A stretch of 64,000 nucleotides of DNA from Exophiala sp. HKRS030 (GCA_023897205.1 JAHWDD010000006.1:1240001-1304000); one strand, 5' to 3'. Numbered from the stretch's first letter, positions 20,718-31,588 are shown. Numbers and translations are program-made. The notes: generated by a model from the letters alone, not told the origin.

Positions 20718-21875
20718 ATGGCGTACGGAGAACTGCCGCATATAAATGCCTTTCCTCGTGCACTTGCCTTTCTATGGCCCCGAATGTTTTTAAGGCACGA
20801 GGTAGTGGGAGCATTGGAACTGTCACCATTATCGAAAAGCCCGGCAACTATGGACGGTGTTCACATTGATAAGAACGGAGAGCCAAGGCTCTCTCGTACC
20901 TATGATCTAAAATTCATTGGAGATTGGGGCGGTGCCAATTTTCATAGAATATGTTCCTGGCTCACGCAAGAATTCTGTGATCGTGCCGGACCCGGCAGCA
21001 GGACATCGATACGGAGTCTGCGAGATGGTGGGCTCGACGCGCTCAAACAGCTCCATGATGGCGCCGCGGACTTGGCGATCTGCACCCCGGCCGGACTGAT
21101 GGGTAAGGCGCTCACGGGTGAAGCCCCGTTCCCCGTGGCCATGCCTCATCTGCGTGCCATAGGCACACTGCCGCAGAACGATCGACTGGTACTTGCCCTG
21201 GACCCAGCTTACAAGATCAAAAGCTTCGAGGAGATTCGCGCGCAGAAACCGCCATTGAGAATTGCAACCTCCTTGAACGACGGCACCAACTTCATTGGCT
21301 ACGTGGCAGACGAATTTCTGAAAGCACATGGAATGTCTCAAGCCATCATTGAATCATGGGGCGGATCTGTCGTACGAGCACAGCGGCCTGAACAATGCAT
21401 GGCGCTCGTCGAGAACGGACAAGCCGATGGACTTCTTCAGGAGGCGATAATGACAGTCTGGTGGCGTCGGTTGATCGATTCTGGCAGGCTAGTCCCTTTG
21501 CCCGCCGAACCAGCGGCCTTGAAGAGCATAAAATCTTCAGTCGGCCTGGGGACCAACGCTTTGCCTACAGGGTTCTGGGATAGCTTGACCTACGAGTTGC
21601 CTGCCTTGGACTTTTCAGACTTTGTCATACTGGTGCGGGACGACATGCCTGGGGAGGTGGCCTTTCTGCTCACATGGTGCCTTGTTGAGACAAGACATAT
21701 GATTGAAGGGCAATACAAACACATTCCACCGGCCAAAAGTCCACTGTCCTACCCACTCTGCCCCGACAAAATGCGCCAAACATCGGTACCACTGCATCAA
21801 GGGTCTGAAGAGTATTATTCAAAGAGACACACTCTTGGACTTAGCAACGGGAAGACTACGATTTCACCATTTTGA
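20718..21875 (+). CDS. TAXI-family (TRAP-type) solute-binding-fold protein
   Basis: A single exon. From the first ATG at 20718 it encodes 385 residues. A second ATG at 20850 (MDGVHIDKNGEPRL) would give 341 and fits the domain border better. The domain runs DLKFIGDWGGANFHRICSWL, then ALKQLHDGAADLAICTPAGL, RAIGTLPQNDRLVLALDPAY, SLNDGTNFIGYVADEFLKAH, ALVENGQADGLLQEAIMTVW and FVILVRDDMPGEVAFLLTWC. This order matches the periplasmic-binding-protein type II fold of bacterial TRAP-TAXI receptors. No signal peptide is evident, and no TRAP membrane subunits are encoded nearby. In a fungus it is more likely an intracellular binding protein or an enzyme on this fold, as the fungal THI5/NMT1 proteins are. 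It is divergent from a Dal5-type permease. Function unknown. Confidence 0.85.
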   Translation: MAYGELPHINAFPRALAFLWPRMFLRHEVVGALELSPLSKSPATMDGVHIDKNGEPRLSRTYDLKFIGDWGGANFHRICSWLTQEFCDRAGPGSRTSIRSLRDGGLDALKQLHDGAADLAICTPAGLMGKALTGEAPFPVAMPHLRAIGTLPQNDRLVLALDPAYKIKSFEEIRAQKPPLRIATSLNDGTNFIGYVADEFLKAHGMSQAIIESWGGSVVRAQRPEQCMALVENGQADGLLQEAIMTVWWRRLIDSGRLVPLPAEPAALKSIKSSVGLGTNALPTGFWDSLTYELPALDFSDFVILVRDDMPGEVAFLLTWCLVETRHMIEGQYKHIPPAKSPLSYPLCPDKMRQTSVPLHQGSEEYYSKRHTLGLSNGKTTISPF

Positions 21876-23164
21876 TTTGAGGCCAACGAGAGACGTGCCC
21901 TGATGTATATGTTCTTGAATCTAGATCCTGGATTTGGCCGCAGAAAGCTTTAGGTTAATGCAAGAATTGGTTCTATGACCTCAAGAGCAGTAGGGTCCGT
22001 ACTTTTGCCTGGGGGTTATACTGAGTTTCGTTCACTCGTAGAAATTGCCACAGTCTCGAGACATTTTCGATTCAATATCAAGCACATGATTCCGCCAGGT
22101 CGGGATCTAATGCTCTTTGGCGCAAAGGGAGCTCGTCAAACGCACCCACATCTGTTGTGGCTGTGGTGGTGTTTAATGATGACGATGATTCCTACCATCA
22201 TGGAGAGAATAATCTATGGACCCAGCATCTCCCGTGCCTCATCATCGCCACTCCCTACATAGTTGAGAATGCTCGCAGGGAGGTCCCGGCTTGATCTGCC
22301 CCCTCCCCCATCCGACAGGCAAAACATGGCCAGCCGAGGGTTCAAGAAGACTTGATGAAAGACCATGATCGTAAGTGACATCTAAGAAATTGCAGTGGCT
22401 GATCACCTCACATACTGTGCCCAACTCGTAGTCTCTCAGCCGCTGCTTCACCTCGAGAGTCACCGAGATAGTCATTGTTTCTTTCTGGCTCCGAAACATC
22501 TGGCCCGCGGATGTAGAGCAACTCCGTACAGAAACCCTAACTCTCTTGATACGAGCGTTCTGCGTCGGGCGAATCGCAGTTAGTTTAATTTACATCTCGA
22601 CATCCTTTCCGCTTCTAATGACTTCAGATACGACTTTTGCCGGCTCGCGGGGGCCCGGGGCGAGTGAGGGCGGAATCACGCTGTTTCCCGATTGGAGGTG
22701 GAGGCGCGAGGCAGTTCGACCACACCTTGGCAGAGCTCAGCATAAACCAACGTATTCACAGTCCTTGTCGGTGTAGACGTCTTTCTCATCATCGCCTGGT
22801 TGTAAATAAAGCCGATCCTTTTACTTATGCCTCTTCGACATCTGGTCTTTGACTCTGTCACCGCTTGGCGGATAGAAGGACAACATGATCAAAGAAAATC
22901 TCCATAGTCACCATGTGATGGCGGCAGTGTTTACTGTTCTGAGCATTGGGATCTGTGGACCATCGTCGACATCAGGTAAATGAGTTTCCGAACGACTTAG
23001 CATCATCCGCTGTTCTGACTTCTTCTTCTTCTTCAAGCACTTTTAGGAGTACATCTGGGGTCTTCATTTATGTACATAAGCACTTTATGTTGAACAGCAA
23101 GCCAAAAGTGGCTCCTATCTGACCGAAAACCAGATCATCAGCCGTCTTTAATGCAAGCGGACCA
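21876..23164. other. Gene-poor spacer
   Basis: About 1.3 kb. Open frames at 21975-22262 and around 22540-22860 have no recognisable domain. A short frame at 22885-22976 (hydrophobic after its first residues and ending at a GTAAAT donor) might be an upstream exon of the next gene, but the junction cannot be set. No repeat or RNA gene seen. Confidence 0.4.
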
Positions 23165-23995
23165 ATGCCCCTTAGTCGTATCGAGGGAAGTGATCAGTAC
23201 CAAGCCTATATGATCAAGATGTTGGTTCCCTTCGATGGTGCACACGAATCAAAAGAAGACCAAGAGGCAGCAGCGAGGGCCATCTTTGTCGAGGCTTTGA
23301 AACAAATTCGACACGAATCACGACAAGTCACAAATGATGGGTCGCTCCGGATTGGCACGACCAGCATGTCTCATCACTTCATGACGTACTCACCGGCTTT
23401 TGAGGCCATATTTTCTGCTGTTCAAGAAGTCGAACCTGCCGCGACTCACATAGTCAGGTTCCGTCCGTCTCATTATGGTGCCATGTTGACGTACCCACCC
23501 AACTATTGTCTGGGTAAGTGGGGATCAAGGGGCCCTCCCGAGGACGACAACCCTTATGTCTTGATGTTCGAGCAGGACTTCAACGACAGGCTTCGCGTCT
23601 CCGTCGCCGAAGTTGGCCGGTACGGTCCCTCGATCCGTCGTACAGAGACGGTTCATTGGCTGATCCACGAGGATGATTTGATTGCCACCATCTGGCGACA
23701 ACTGTACCGAACCACCACGCCGAACGAGATTGCCGCTATCATTATCAGTGCCGAAGATGCCCTGGCCGACACTTCCAACATAGATCGAGCCCTCGAGATT
23801 ACCCTCCCCGAGCTGGTGCCGTCCCCGAGCTGGTGCCCAAGATACAAGCCGCCAAAGGTGGGAGACACTATGTCACTGCGGTCGGTGCTAGCTGTATCGC
23901 TCGTCATATTACCATCCGGCCAGAACTTGCCAAGTCTGGCGATACAGTGCATCCTGCGGCCCATGATGAGTTGTAATGCCGTAAGAGGGACATGA
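23165..23995 (+). pseudogene. Hypothetical protein gene, frameshifted by a 17-bp tandem duplication
   Basis: The open frame from the ATG at 23165 encodes 276 residues (MPLSRIEGSDQYQAYMIKML). The body includes THIVRFRPSHYGAMLTYPPN and AIIISAEDALADTSNIDRAL. It vaguely recalls the C-terminal half of uncharacterised fungal actin/Hsp70-like (ASKHA) proteins; this is a guess. CCCCGAGCTGGTGCC occurs twice, at 23806-23820 and 23823-23837, a 17-bp duplication that shifts the frame. After it the current frame runs 57 residues of unconvincing sequence to the stop at 23993-23995. The other frame reads KIQAAKGGRHYVTAVGASCI and stops at 23974-23976, and looks like the original end. The N-terminal part of the family also seems absent. 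A sequencing error is possible. Confidence 0.5.
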
Positions 23996-24061
23996 TAACA
24001 AGGGAAAGGTCAAGTAGAGAGGATATCAGCCGATTTTTTCGCAGAGACTATCTTGCGTATT

Positions 24062-27000
24062 TTACCAATCAATCCTCCTCTGCGCAGCGACACCCACTGT
24101 CCTCCGTGACGATGCTGCCATCACGTTCCCAGTCCCCGGTATGGCGCCGGCAGTCCTCGTCGGCCTCAAGCCTTTGTGTAACCCTAATTTCTTGTCGAGA
24201 CTCTCAAACGGATCTTTGGCCTCTTGTGACTTGACGACCCATTTACTCGTTCCCAACACGGCGTCCATTTCCTCCACGGGCGGAAGCTTCAAGTAAACCC
24301 ATCCGTCATCGCGCTCTTCGGCCCCGAACGTGGCGATGGACATGCTGGTGTCCGTGGAGCAAGATCCCGCCCCGGCGTCTGGTCTCTCAAAGTTGACTTT
24401 TCCATTCAGCTGGAAGTTCCTCTTGTGGTAAGGACAACTGACGTACAGCTTGCCACCTTTACAGTCTGGCGACGTTGTCTCTCCAATCAGACCATCCGAA
24501 AGCCCAAATGTGCGTTTGTGAGGACACATCTGTTGACTCGCGTAATATTTGCCCTTGAGCTTGAAAACGGCCAGCTGGGTGTCTCCGCGGATGACGGTCT
24601 GCGAAGATCCCGTCGTTGGGTCTCCTCCTTGGAACTTGCTTGCCTCGACGATCGGCTGCCACATCAGGCTGGTCCACTTGGTCCCCTTGAAATCGTCGTG
24701 GACGGACTCCCTGGGCCAGTACGCCGGTCGGGCTTGTCCCCTCTCCTCGACCTTTTCGACTGCCGGTTCGAGGTTTTCGTCCGAGTTGGCAAACTGTTGG
24801 AAAGCACGGCGCTTCTCCGGATCGTTCAAGGTCTCGGTCCATTCACAGAAAAACGTACCCACGAGCTCTTGCATCTGCTTCTCCAGCTCGGCGCAGATCC
24901 CCAACTTGTCCTCCAGCACGACCTCGCGGAGGTATCTGATGCCTCCGGGCAATTGCTCGACCCAGCGGGCGGTGCGCTGGAGTTTATCGGCCGTGCGGAT
25001 ATAAAACATCAGGTAGCGGTCGAGGATGGGGATCACGTCGTCCGGAGGCACGTCCTTGGCCAGGATCTCTGAATGCCGAGGCGTCGCTCCGCCGTTGCCG
25101 CCGACAAAGATGTTGAACCCCTTTTCCGTCGCGATCAACCCAAAGTCCTTGTTTTGTGCTTCGGCGCACTCGCGAACGCAGCCTGAAACGCCGCCTTTGA
25201 TCTTATGTGGTGCCCGGATCGACTTGTACCTTTCTTCCAGTCGGATCGCCAGACCGACCGAGTCGCCAATCCCAAACCGACACCACGTCGTTCCCACGCA
25301 GGATTTGACGGTACGCAACGACTTGGCGTAGGCGTGGCCCGATTCGAGACCTCCGGCGACCAACTCGGACCAGATACTCAAAAGGTCTTGTTTCTTCGCG
25401 CCGAACATGTCGATTCTCTGACCCCCCGTGATTTTTGTGTAGAGGCCATACTTTTTCGCGACTCGGCCGATCACGATCAATTTCTCGGGGCTGATTTCAC
25501 CACCCGCCACGCGAGGGATGACGCTGAACGTGCCGTTGCGTTGGATGTTGCCCAGGTATTTATCGTTCGTGTCCTGCAGGCCCCGAAGCGGCTTGTCCAT
25601 GACGTGTCTGTTGAACATGCTGGCCAAAATACTGGCGACGGCGGGCTTGCACACTTCACAACCCAAACTTTCGGGGGTTTTCCCAACCTCGCGCATGACA
25701 CCCCCGAAATTCTGCAATTTACGCACGTAGATGATGTTGTACAAATCCGCACGACTGTACGCGAAATGAGGACAGATGTGGTTCGACACTTCGTTGCCCA
25801 TGTCCTTCATGGCCTTGTTGAAGATGCTGGTCACGAGAGGCATGCATCCTCCACAACCAGTCCCGGCTTTCGTGCAAGACTTGACCTCACCCAAGGACTT
25901 GCAGCCATCTTTGATGACGCTCTGGATGACGTCCCCTTTGGAAACGTTGTGACAGGAACAGATCTGGGTGTCGTCCGTGAGATCATCACCGCCATCGTTG
26001 TTGTCGCTACTCGCACCGATGATGAATTGAGACGGTGGAACATCCAACATCTTTCTGTTCTTGATCATGGGCACGAGCTTGACGTAGTCTCTCGTGTCGC
26101 CTATCATCATACCACCCAAAAGATACTTGCCGTCCGGTGTGAAGAGGTACTTTTTGTAAACGGCGGCAAAGGGGTCGCGGTAAGTCAGGGCCTTGACGGC
26201 CAGGGTCGGTGGTGGCGGGCCTGACGTAAGGTCTCGTACTTTATCTTTGCCATGTGTCACTCCTCCTGCTGCTGGGGCCTTGTCACCGTTGCTTGTCACA
26301 CCCGGCACTCCTTTCGAGGATTCGACGGCCCTGCGCCGCTCTTCGCGCTTGACGTGTCGTTTCGGGAGGTCCTTTGGCCCGTCGCGATCGGCGAAAAAGT
26401 CTCCAAAGCTCGCCACTTCGACACCCAGCAGTTTCAATTTGGTGCTGAGGTCTGGTCTCTTGAAAGTCCGGGGCGTATGAGCTTTGGCCTGTGTCAGGTT
26501 GAAGGAGAGCACGTCTGCCTGCTCGATACCCGGGGCGATAAGACCGAAGGTCTGGTCTTCCCAACTGGCACACTCGCCGATGGCGTAGATGTTGGGATCG
26601 CTCGTGCGCAGGTCATTGTCGACCGTGATACCGCCGCCACCTCGGTCGGCACACTTTAACCCTGCTTTGCGCGCCAACTCGTCTCGTGGTTTGATACCAA
26701 TGGCGAACATGACACAGGTACAGTCAATTTGCTCGCCGTCTTCGAAGACGATACCCTTGACGGCGTTGCGGTCGTCGTCCGTCGTCAAGATCCTACCGAC
26801 ACGCTTCCCGAGCATGACGTCCAACCCGAGATTGCGTACGAGGTCGACGACCATATTTCCTGCATCGGCGTCTAACTGTCTCGACAAGACCCACCTGTTT
26901 CTCTCGATGAGTTTGACTTGTTGGAAGGTCTCAAGGTCCATCATGGCCTTGGCCGCCTCGAGGCCCAAGAGACCACCTCCGACGACACATCCCATTGTGC

Positions 27001-27588
27001 CTTTAACGGTTGACGAGAAGGAGATGAGGTTCTGTAGATCGTCGATCGTCCGATAGACGAAAACCCCCCGGGCATCGTGACCGGGTGTGTGGCGCGGGAG
27101 AAGAGCGTCTGATCCCGTGGCGAGAACAAGAATGTCATACGAGATTGTTTGACTTTGAGCCGTTATGACAGTTTTTTCGTTGGGCTTAATTTCCGTCACG
27201 AGAGTGTTGAGATGGTAGCTGAAAGAGTCCGCAGGGTGGCTCTTGTACCATGTCTCCGGATTTAGGTACAAGGACTCGACTTGTCGATGCTGAAAGAAAC
27301 TCGTCAGCCCGACACGATTGTACGCTAGATGAGGCTCTTCGCCAATCACGACGAGGTCATATTCTTGTCTTTTGGCGTCGAGTTTTAATAACTTTTCACT
27401 ACAAATCATTAATGGTCAGTCAGGAGAGGGACTCAAACGAGGCTAGTGGAAAGTGGTGGTATGCGAACATACATGAACGCCATCCCGACCATGCCCAATC
27501 CTACCACCACGATTCTTGTCCGTCGACCACCACCATCCGTACCATTTGGGGCATCCTCATTCTGGTGTGATGTTTGGCTGATAGCCAT
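24062..27588 (-). CDS. niiA: Nitrite reductase [NAD(P)H], siroheme/FAD/Rieske
   Basis: Exons 27588-27473 and 27398-24062 give 1150 residues. The enzyme reduces nitrite to ammonium with six electrons from NAD(P)H in the cytosol. Exon 1 carries the FAD loop [14 protein letters not shown] and exon 2 continues [15 protein letters not shown]. Other elements, with approximate positions: the NAD loop [16 protein letters not shown] (175); the [2Fe-2S] BFD-type region CSCHNV...[11 protein letters not shown] (519-557); [4Fe-4S]/siroheme cysteines CVGTTWC and CVREC (739-783); and a C-terminal Rieske centre, CPHKRT with CPYHKR (997-1030). A low-complexity insert lies near residues 390-435 ([17 protein letters not shown]). 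The gene lies downstream of niaD on the same strand. NIT4/NirA-like and GATA sites are in its upstream region. Confidence 0.97.
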
Positions 27589-27948
27589 TTGTGCCACTGT
27601 GTACGGCAATGAACCCGCTCGAGTTCTTTTCTGCCGGTTGGAATAGTGCTGGATTGTGATGTGTTGAATACCTCGCCCTTTTTCACGAGACGTAATTATT
27701 GCGAGATCATCAAGGAGAAACCCAACACAACAGGACTATCATTGAGCATTAACATGAGCTTGAGTGAGAAGAAAGGAAGTAATAGATAGAATAGTAACTC
27801 ATGTACAGTGAATAAGGACCACGATTGAATTAACTGTGAAAGTGATGTATGGGTGGATCGATGGACAGGTGGTACAAAACACCAACATTCTATGAGGCTT
27901 GTGTTGTAAAGCAATACCTTGAACGACGCCACCTATGTGAGATCAATA

Positions 27949-27957
27949 TCCGCGGAG
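27949..27957 (-). promoter_or_regulatory. NIT4/NirA binding site upstream of niiA
   Basis: TCCGCGGA (27949-27956) is an exact copy of the palindromic octamer bound by Neurospora NIT4. Extended by one base, the minus strand reads CTCCGCGG (27957-27950), which fits the Aspergillus NirA consensus CTCCGHGG. It lies about 360 bp upstream of the niiA start codon, where a nitrate-specific activator would act. Binding is inferred from the match. Confidence 0.65.
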
Positions 27958-28016
27958 AGAAAGTGACCATCTCAGCCAACGGAAACATCACCATATCACC
28001 TTATCAGTGAGGTTCA

Positions 28017-28028
28017 AAGATCCGCGGG
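28017..28028. promoter_or_regulatory. Second NIT4-like element, 12-mer shared with the niaD promoter
   Basis: AAGATCCGCGGG contains TCCGCGGG, 7 of 8 bases of the NIT4 octamer. The same 12 bases occur at 31589-31600 upstream of niaD, and a GATAAG lies 12 bp away on the minus strand (28000-28005). This supports joint regulation of both genes by a NirA/NIT4-type and a GATA factor. Confidence 0.5.
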
Positions 28029-28649
28029 GATGACTTGAGCTTTAGCTTAGTGCCCGGGAAGAGATCTCACACTCGCACTTACTGTACCTTGTGTATGCGT
28101 ACGTGTACCCCGTATTCGTAGGGCCACCAGGAAAAGACCAAGATTGGTATTGGTAACGAAAATGGTGCCTATCATGGCCAATGAACAAGTCCGGGACTGT
28201 CATGTCACTATTTGGCATTAATGTGAACGAATTGAGCGGTTGAGTGAGACTGTCCTAGGCAGAGAAACTCCCCCAGGCCTCGGAAGACCCAAGCGGTGAT
28301 GGGATTTCTCCACGGTGCCATGTCATTGAACATTCCTCACGTGTAATGAAAATATGGAAATAGAGATAAGAAAAAGGGCCCAGCGAAGAACGAGAGAAGA
28401 CGAGTTGTAAGTGGTTGAAATTGGCTGTCGAGATAACGAAAGGACAAAAAGACAAAATGGACCGATTGCCGAATTCTTGTCATGTATTGTATTGTATTTT
28501 ACTGTATTTTAAAGAACCATGGTGTAAAGTTGTGAACATCAATCTCATCGGTTGCTATTTCCATGCCGTCGCCATGCTGCTTGGACAAGAGTCTTCTTGA
28601 TCTTGTCTATCGTCATAAATGCAATATATGTCCTCCCAACAATGAAACG

Positions 28650-31304
28650 TCAAAAAAACATCAACTGCTCGTCTGTCCAACCTTGGTCCAACAATGCTTC
28701 ATGTACACTTTTCTCCATCGCTTCCGGACCACATACCAGCACCAAGGTCTCGTCTGTCCTGACACAATTATCTTGAATCAGTTGACCATTGATGCGGCCT
28801 CGAAGTCCCGTCCATTCGTCGGTAGCCTTGGTGAGAGTATGCAAGATCTTGCACCGGTCTTCGTTTCCGCTTGCCAAAGCATCGAGCTCCTCTCTGCAGA
28901 GAATATCCTCAGACAGACGATTACCATCGAAAATGAGGCATTGTGTCCTGTCTTTGGAATCCTTCATGACCGCCCGAAACACCTGATAGATGGGTGTTAT
29001 ACCACTTCCACCGCATATCATGACGAACCTTTGCACAAATTTCTCCTTCCCTTGAACCAAGCATTTACCCCTACCTAGATATTCAAATTTTCCAATGGGG
29101 CCTTTCATTTCGATGAAGTGGCCTGTCGGAAGGGAGTCCATGGCCTGAGACATCTTGCCGCCTTTGCCAGATGCGTTCTCAAAATAGACCTTGACAAGCA
29201 TGTCCACATGACCCTTGTCGTTGATTTCGGATATTGGTGTATAACTTCGAATCACGGCTTCTCTAGTCACAGGATCTCGCAATCGAACCATCAAGTGTTG
29301 GCCCACTGGGAGACCGAGACGTTGGTCAGCGTGTTCCAGCTTGTACGTAAAGATCCGGGTGTCCCAGGATACATTCTTTTTGGCATGGAGTATGGCCTTC
29401 TTCCAAACCTTCGAATCGAGGAATATGTCTCTTTGCGGCGCAGGGGGATCTGATTCTGTCGTTGCCGTTGCCGTTGCTAGTGCCGTCTTTGCTGCATCGT
29501 CCAATGACCCAATGTGGTATTTAGGCATCATCGCTTTCGCTGTCTCGCTGTGGATGGCCATGAACTCGTCCGTGCTATCGAGACCAGCTGCCGAAATGAT
29601 ACTTTGTGCTCCGCCAAGATGCTCGCCCAGGAAGGCTGTACCATCGTAAACCTCCCCATTGACGACAAACCATGAGAATTGAGCGTTATTATGCTTTCTA
29701 AACTCTTCAATTGTGATGGCGTTCCTCAGACCCTCTTTCACCATCGGAATCTCTTTGGTCTGTTCGCCAGCGGTCACGGCCGCCTCCTCCTCACCTTCGA
29801 GTTTCTCACCCCAGAACCCATTTGCAAGATTGCCTCCTCCGCTTTTGACTCTTTCCATCCAGCCTCCTGGCATAAGGGCGGGTTGCGTAGGATGCTCAAA
29901 CCTCAAATACTCACCATCGAGAGTGATAGTGACCCTGAACCACGGATTGTTCATCATCCCAAGTACAGACCAGTACATGTCTCGAGGCTGCACATTCATG
30001 CTGTCGTCCATCGCACGCACAAATATATCCTTTGATGCAGCGAGATCAGAGGTGGCAAGGTCGATTGACCAGAAACACCAACAAAAGCACGTCTCACGCC
30101 ATGACATGTCGAGTCTGCCCCCGAACATACTCTTCTCCACCTGGCGATATCGGTCTTCGGCGTAATCAATATTGGCAAGCCGCCATGTCTTGCCTTTATC
30201 GAGAGTCACCTCAACTCTGGTTATGCGTCTTCCGCCGCCACTGTAGGCGTATCCTCTGGCGGTATAGTTGTTTTTTGTCTCGGCAAGACACAATCGCTCC
30301 TCGTGCTCAGGGTAGCAGATGGCAGAGTTGGGGCTCAGGTCGTAAATAGCATATCTGTCATCTGTCCACCATTGCGGGTTATTGGCCGATTCTTCCGGCG
30401 AGACCATGGTAGGTAATACTCGATTGTCGTAGATGTGATACCAATTGTCGCTCGGCACGTCCGTGATTATCAGCCTCTTGAGCCATTTGACGGAACGACC
30501 ACCAATCTGCCCAGGTATAACGGCACGTAAAGGCTTCCCGTGGTCCGGCCGGAGGGTTTCCCCATTCATCTTGTACGCGAGCATAAAGCCACGATTCGGA
30601 TCCATCGCCCAGTTCAGTTTCACTGATGTCCCGTAATATCCGTTGGGCAGCTTGTCTGCACCTTCCATGCACACGTACTTAGCCTTCCTCTTGGGTCTGG
30701 CTTGCCTGATCACTTCAGACATGACGACACCTGTGAATAGTGCTGTTGACAGTCCGGCGGCTCCCCATGAGAAGCCTTTGCTTTTGCGTACCACGTTCTG
30801 CTCCTTGCGTCGATTCCCTGCACATACTAGTGTTATTGGATATGTGACTTGCTCGAACTCTGTCATCAATGACCTTAGTGATAACGTCATGGGATTCTCG
30901 ACGAGGCCTTCTACCGTAAACTCCCAGTCAATGATGTCTTCGTCGTCGACCTGTGGCACCGATCCATGGTTCCTGACATAAAATAATTCAGGACTCGTGA
31001 GAAATCCTTCATTAAACAGGTCTGTGAGTGGCGGTTCGACATTGAAAGGGTGTACACCAGTTAGTCTTATCAGTCTCGGATCTCGAGGTACGTGGCTATC
31101 GGGAGTCTTTAGGTCGATGTCTAACGTTTTCGTAGGGATGGTAGTCGGTGGAGGAAGGGGAATATCGACGAGGTCGTCTTCAACATCGGAGGTATTGTCA
31201 TCTGTGCATGGCGGAGATGGTGGAAGGATTTCTTTCGTTTGCTGAGCATGTGGATTGGTGATCTTGTCGAGAACGCTCTGGGAATTGAGCTTGTAGTCTT
31301 CCAT
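28650..31304 (-). CDS. niaD: Assimilatory nitrate reductase [NAD(P)H]
   Basis: One uninterrupted exon of 884 residues from the ATG at 31304 (MEDYKLNSQSVLDKI). The enzyme reduces nitrate to nitrite in the cytosol. Domains in order: molybdopterin domain at about 75-330 with the Mo ligand in LVCAGNRRKEQN (C161); dimerisation domain with CFCWCFWSIDLA and SVLGMMNNPWFRV; cytochrome b5 at about 525-600; FAD domain with RSYTPISEINDKGHVDM; and NAD(P)H domain with MICGGSGITPIYQV and LVCGPEAM near the C-terminus. The cytochrome b5 haem motif reads EHLGGAQS (H562) instead of the usual HPGG; the second ligand H585 (AIHSE) is kept. Aspergillus nidulans niaD has several introns, whereas this one has none. 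niiA follows on the same strand. Confidence 0.97.
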   Translation of the reverse strand: MEDYKLNSQSVLDKITNPHAQQTKEILPPSPPCTDDNTSDVEDDLVDIPLPPPTTIPTKTLDIDLKTPDSHVPRDPRLIRLTGVHPFNVEPPLTDLFNEGFLTSPELFYVRNHGSVPQVDDEDIIDWEFTVEGLVENPMTLSLRSLMTEFEQVTYPITLVCAGNRRKEQNVVRKSKGFSWGAAGLSTALFTGVVMSEVIRQARPKRKAKYVCMEGADKLPNGYYGTSVKLNWAMDPNRGFMLAYKMNGETLRPDHGKPLRAVIPGQIGGRSVKWLKRLIITDVPSDNWYHIYDNRVLPTMVSPEESANNPQWWTDDRYAIYDLSPNSAICYPEHEERLCLAETKNNYTARGYAYSGGGRRITRVEVTLDKGKTWRLANIDYAEDRYRQVEKSMFGGRLDMSWRETCFCWCFWSIDLATSDLAASKDIFVRAMDDSMNVQPRDMYWSVLGMMNNPWFRVTITLDGEYLRFEHPTQPALMPGGWMERVKSGGGNLANGFWGEKLEGEEEAAVTAGEQTKEIPMVKEGLRNAITIEEFRKHNNAQFSWFVVNGEVYDGTAFLGEHLGGAQSIISAAGLDSTDEFMAIHSETAKAMMPKYHIGSLDDAAKTALATATATTESDPPAPQRDIFLDSKVWKKAILHAKKNVSWDTRIFTYKLEHADQRLGLPVGQHLMVRLRDPVTREAVIRSYTPISEINDKGHVDMLVKVYFENASGKGGKMSQAMDSLPTGHFIEMKGPIGKFEYLGRGKCLVQGKEKFVQRFVMICGGSGITPIYQVFRAVMKDSKDRTQCLIFDGNRLSEDILCREELDALASGNEDRCKILHTLTKATDEWTGLRGRINGQLIQDNCVRTDETLVLVCGPEAMEKSVHEALLDQGWTDEQLMFF

Positions 31305-31588
31305 TTCTTTTTATACTCCTCCAATAGTCCTCATATCTTACTTATATCACAAACACAGGAGATTCCAAAGGTAACACGTATCAAAATGCCAAGAACAGAA
31401 GGCCTGAAAAGGTAACGTACGGGATGTAGAAAGAATTCAAAGTACTCCAAAGAACAGAACCATTTGAAGGACAAGTTACTCACAGGATATCCAGCGTAAG
31501 CAAGCAGGCAATTACGCTCCATGACCGTCAAATATGTCATCAATTAATATCGACCCAGACTCCGGCAATTGCATGGTCTGGAATCATG

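Larger units (their letters stand above)
27589..28649. other. niaD-niiA intergenic region (niiA promoter)
   Basis: About 1.06 kb between the niaD stop and the niiA start, both genes pointing left. It contains NIT4/NirA-like sites at 27949-27956 and 28021-28028. GATA elements (AreA/NIT2 type) lie at 28000-28005 (minus), 28365-28370 and 28432-28437. No nitrate transporter gene lies here. Confidence 0.6.

Noticed and set aside
21975..22262. 95-residue open frame possibly like the end of a P450
   Set aside because: No haem or ExxR motif; the resemblance is limited to a few residues and probably chance.
25205..26224. 339-residue plus-strand open frame
   Set aside because: It is exactly antisense to niiA, whose domains are intact; GC-rich third positions keep the opposite frame open. 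No motif seen.
28563..29078. 171-residue plus-strand open frame
   Set aside because: Antisense to the FAD/NADH domain of niaD; no independent signal.
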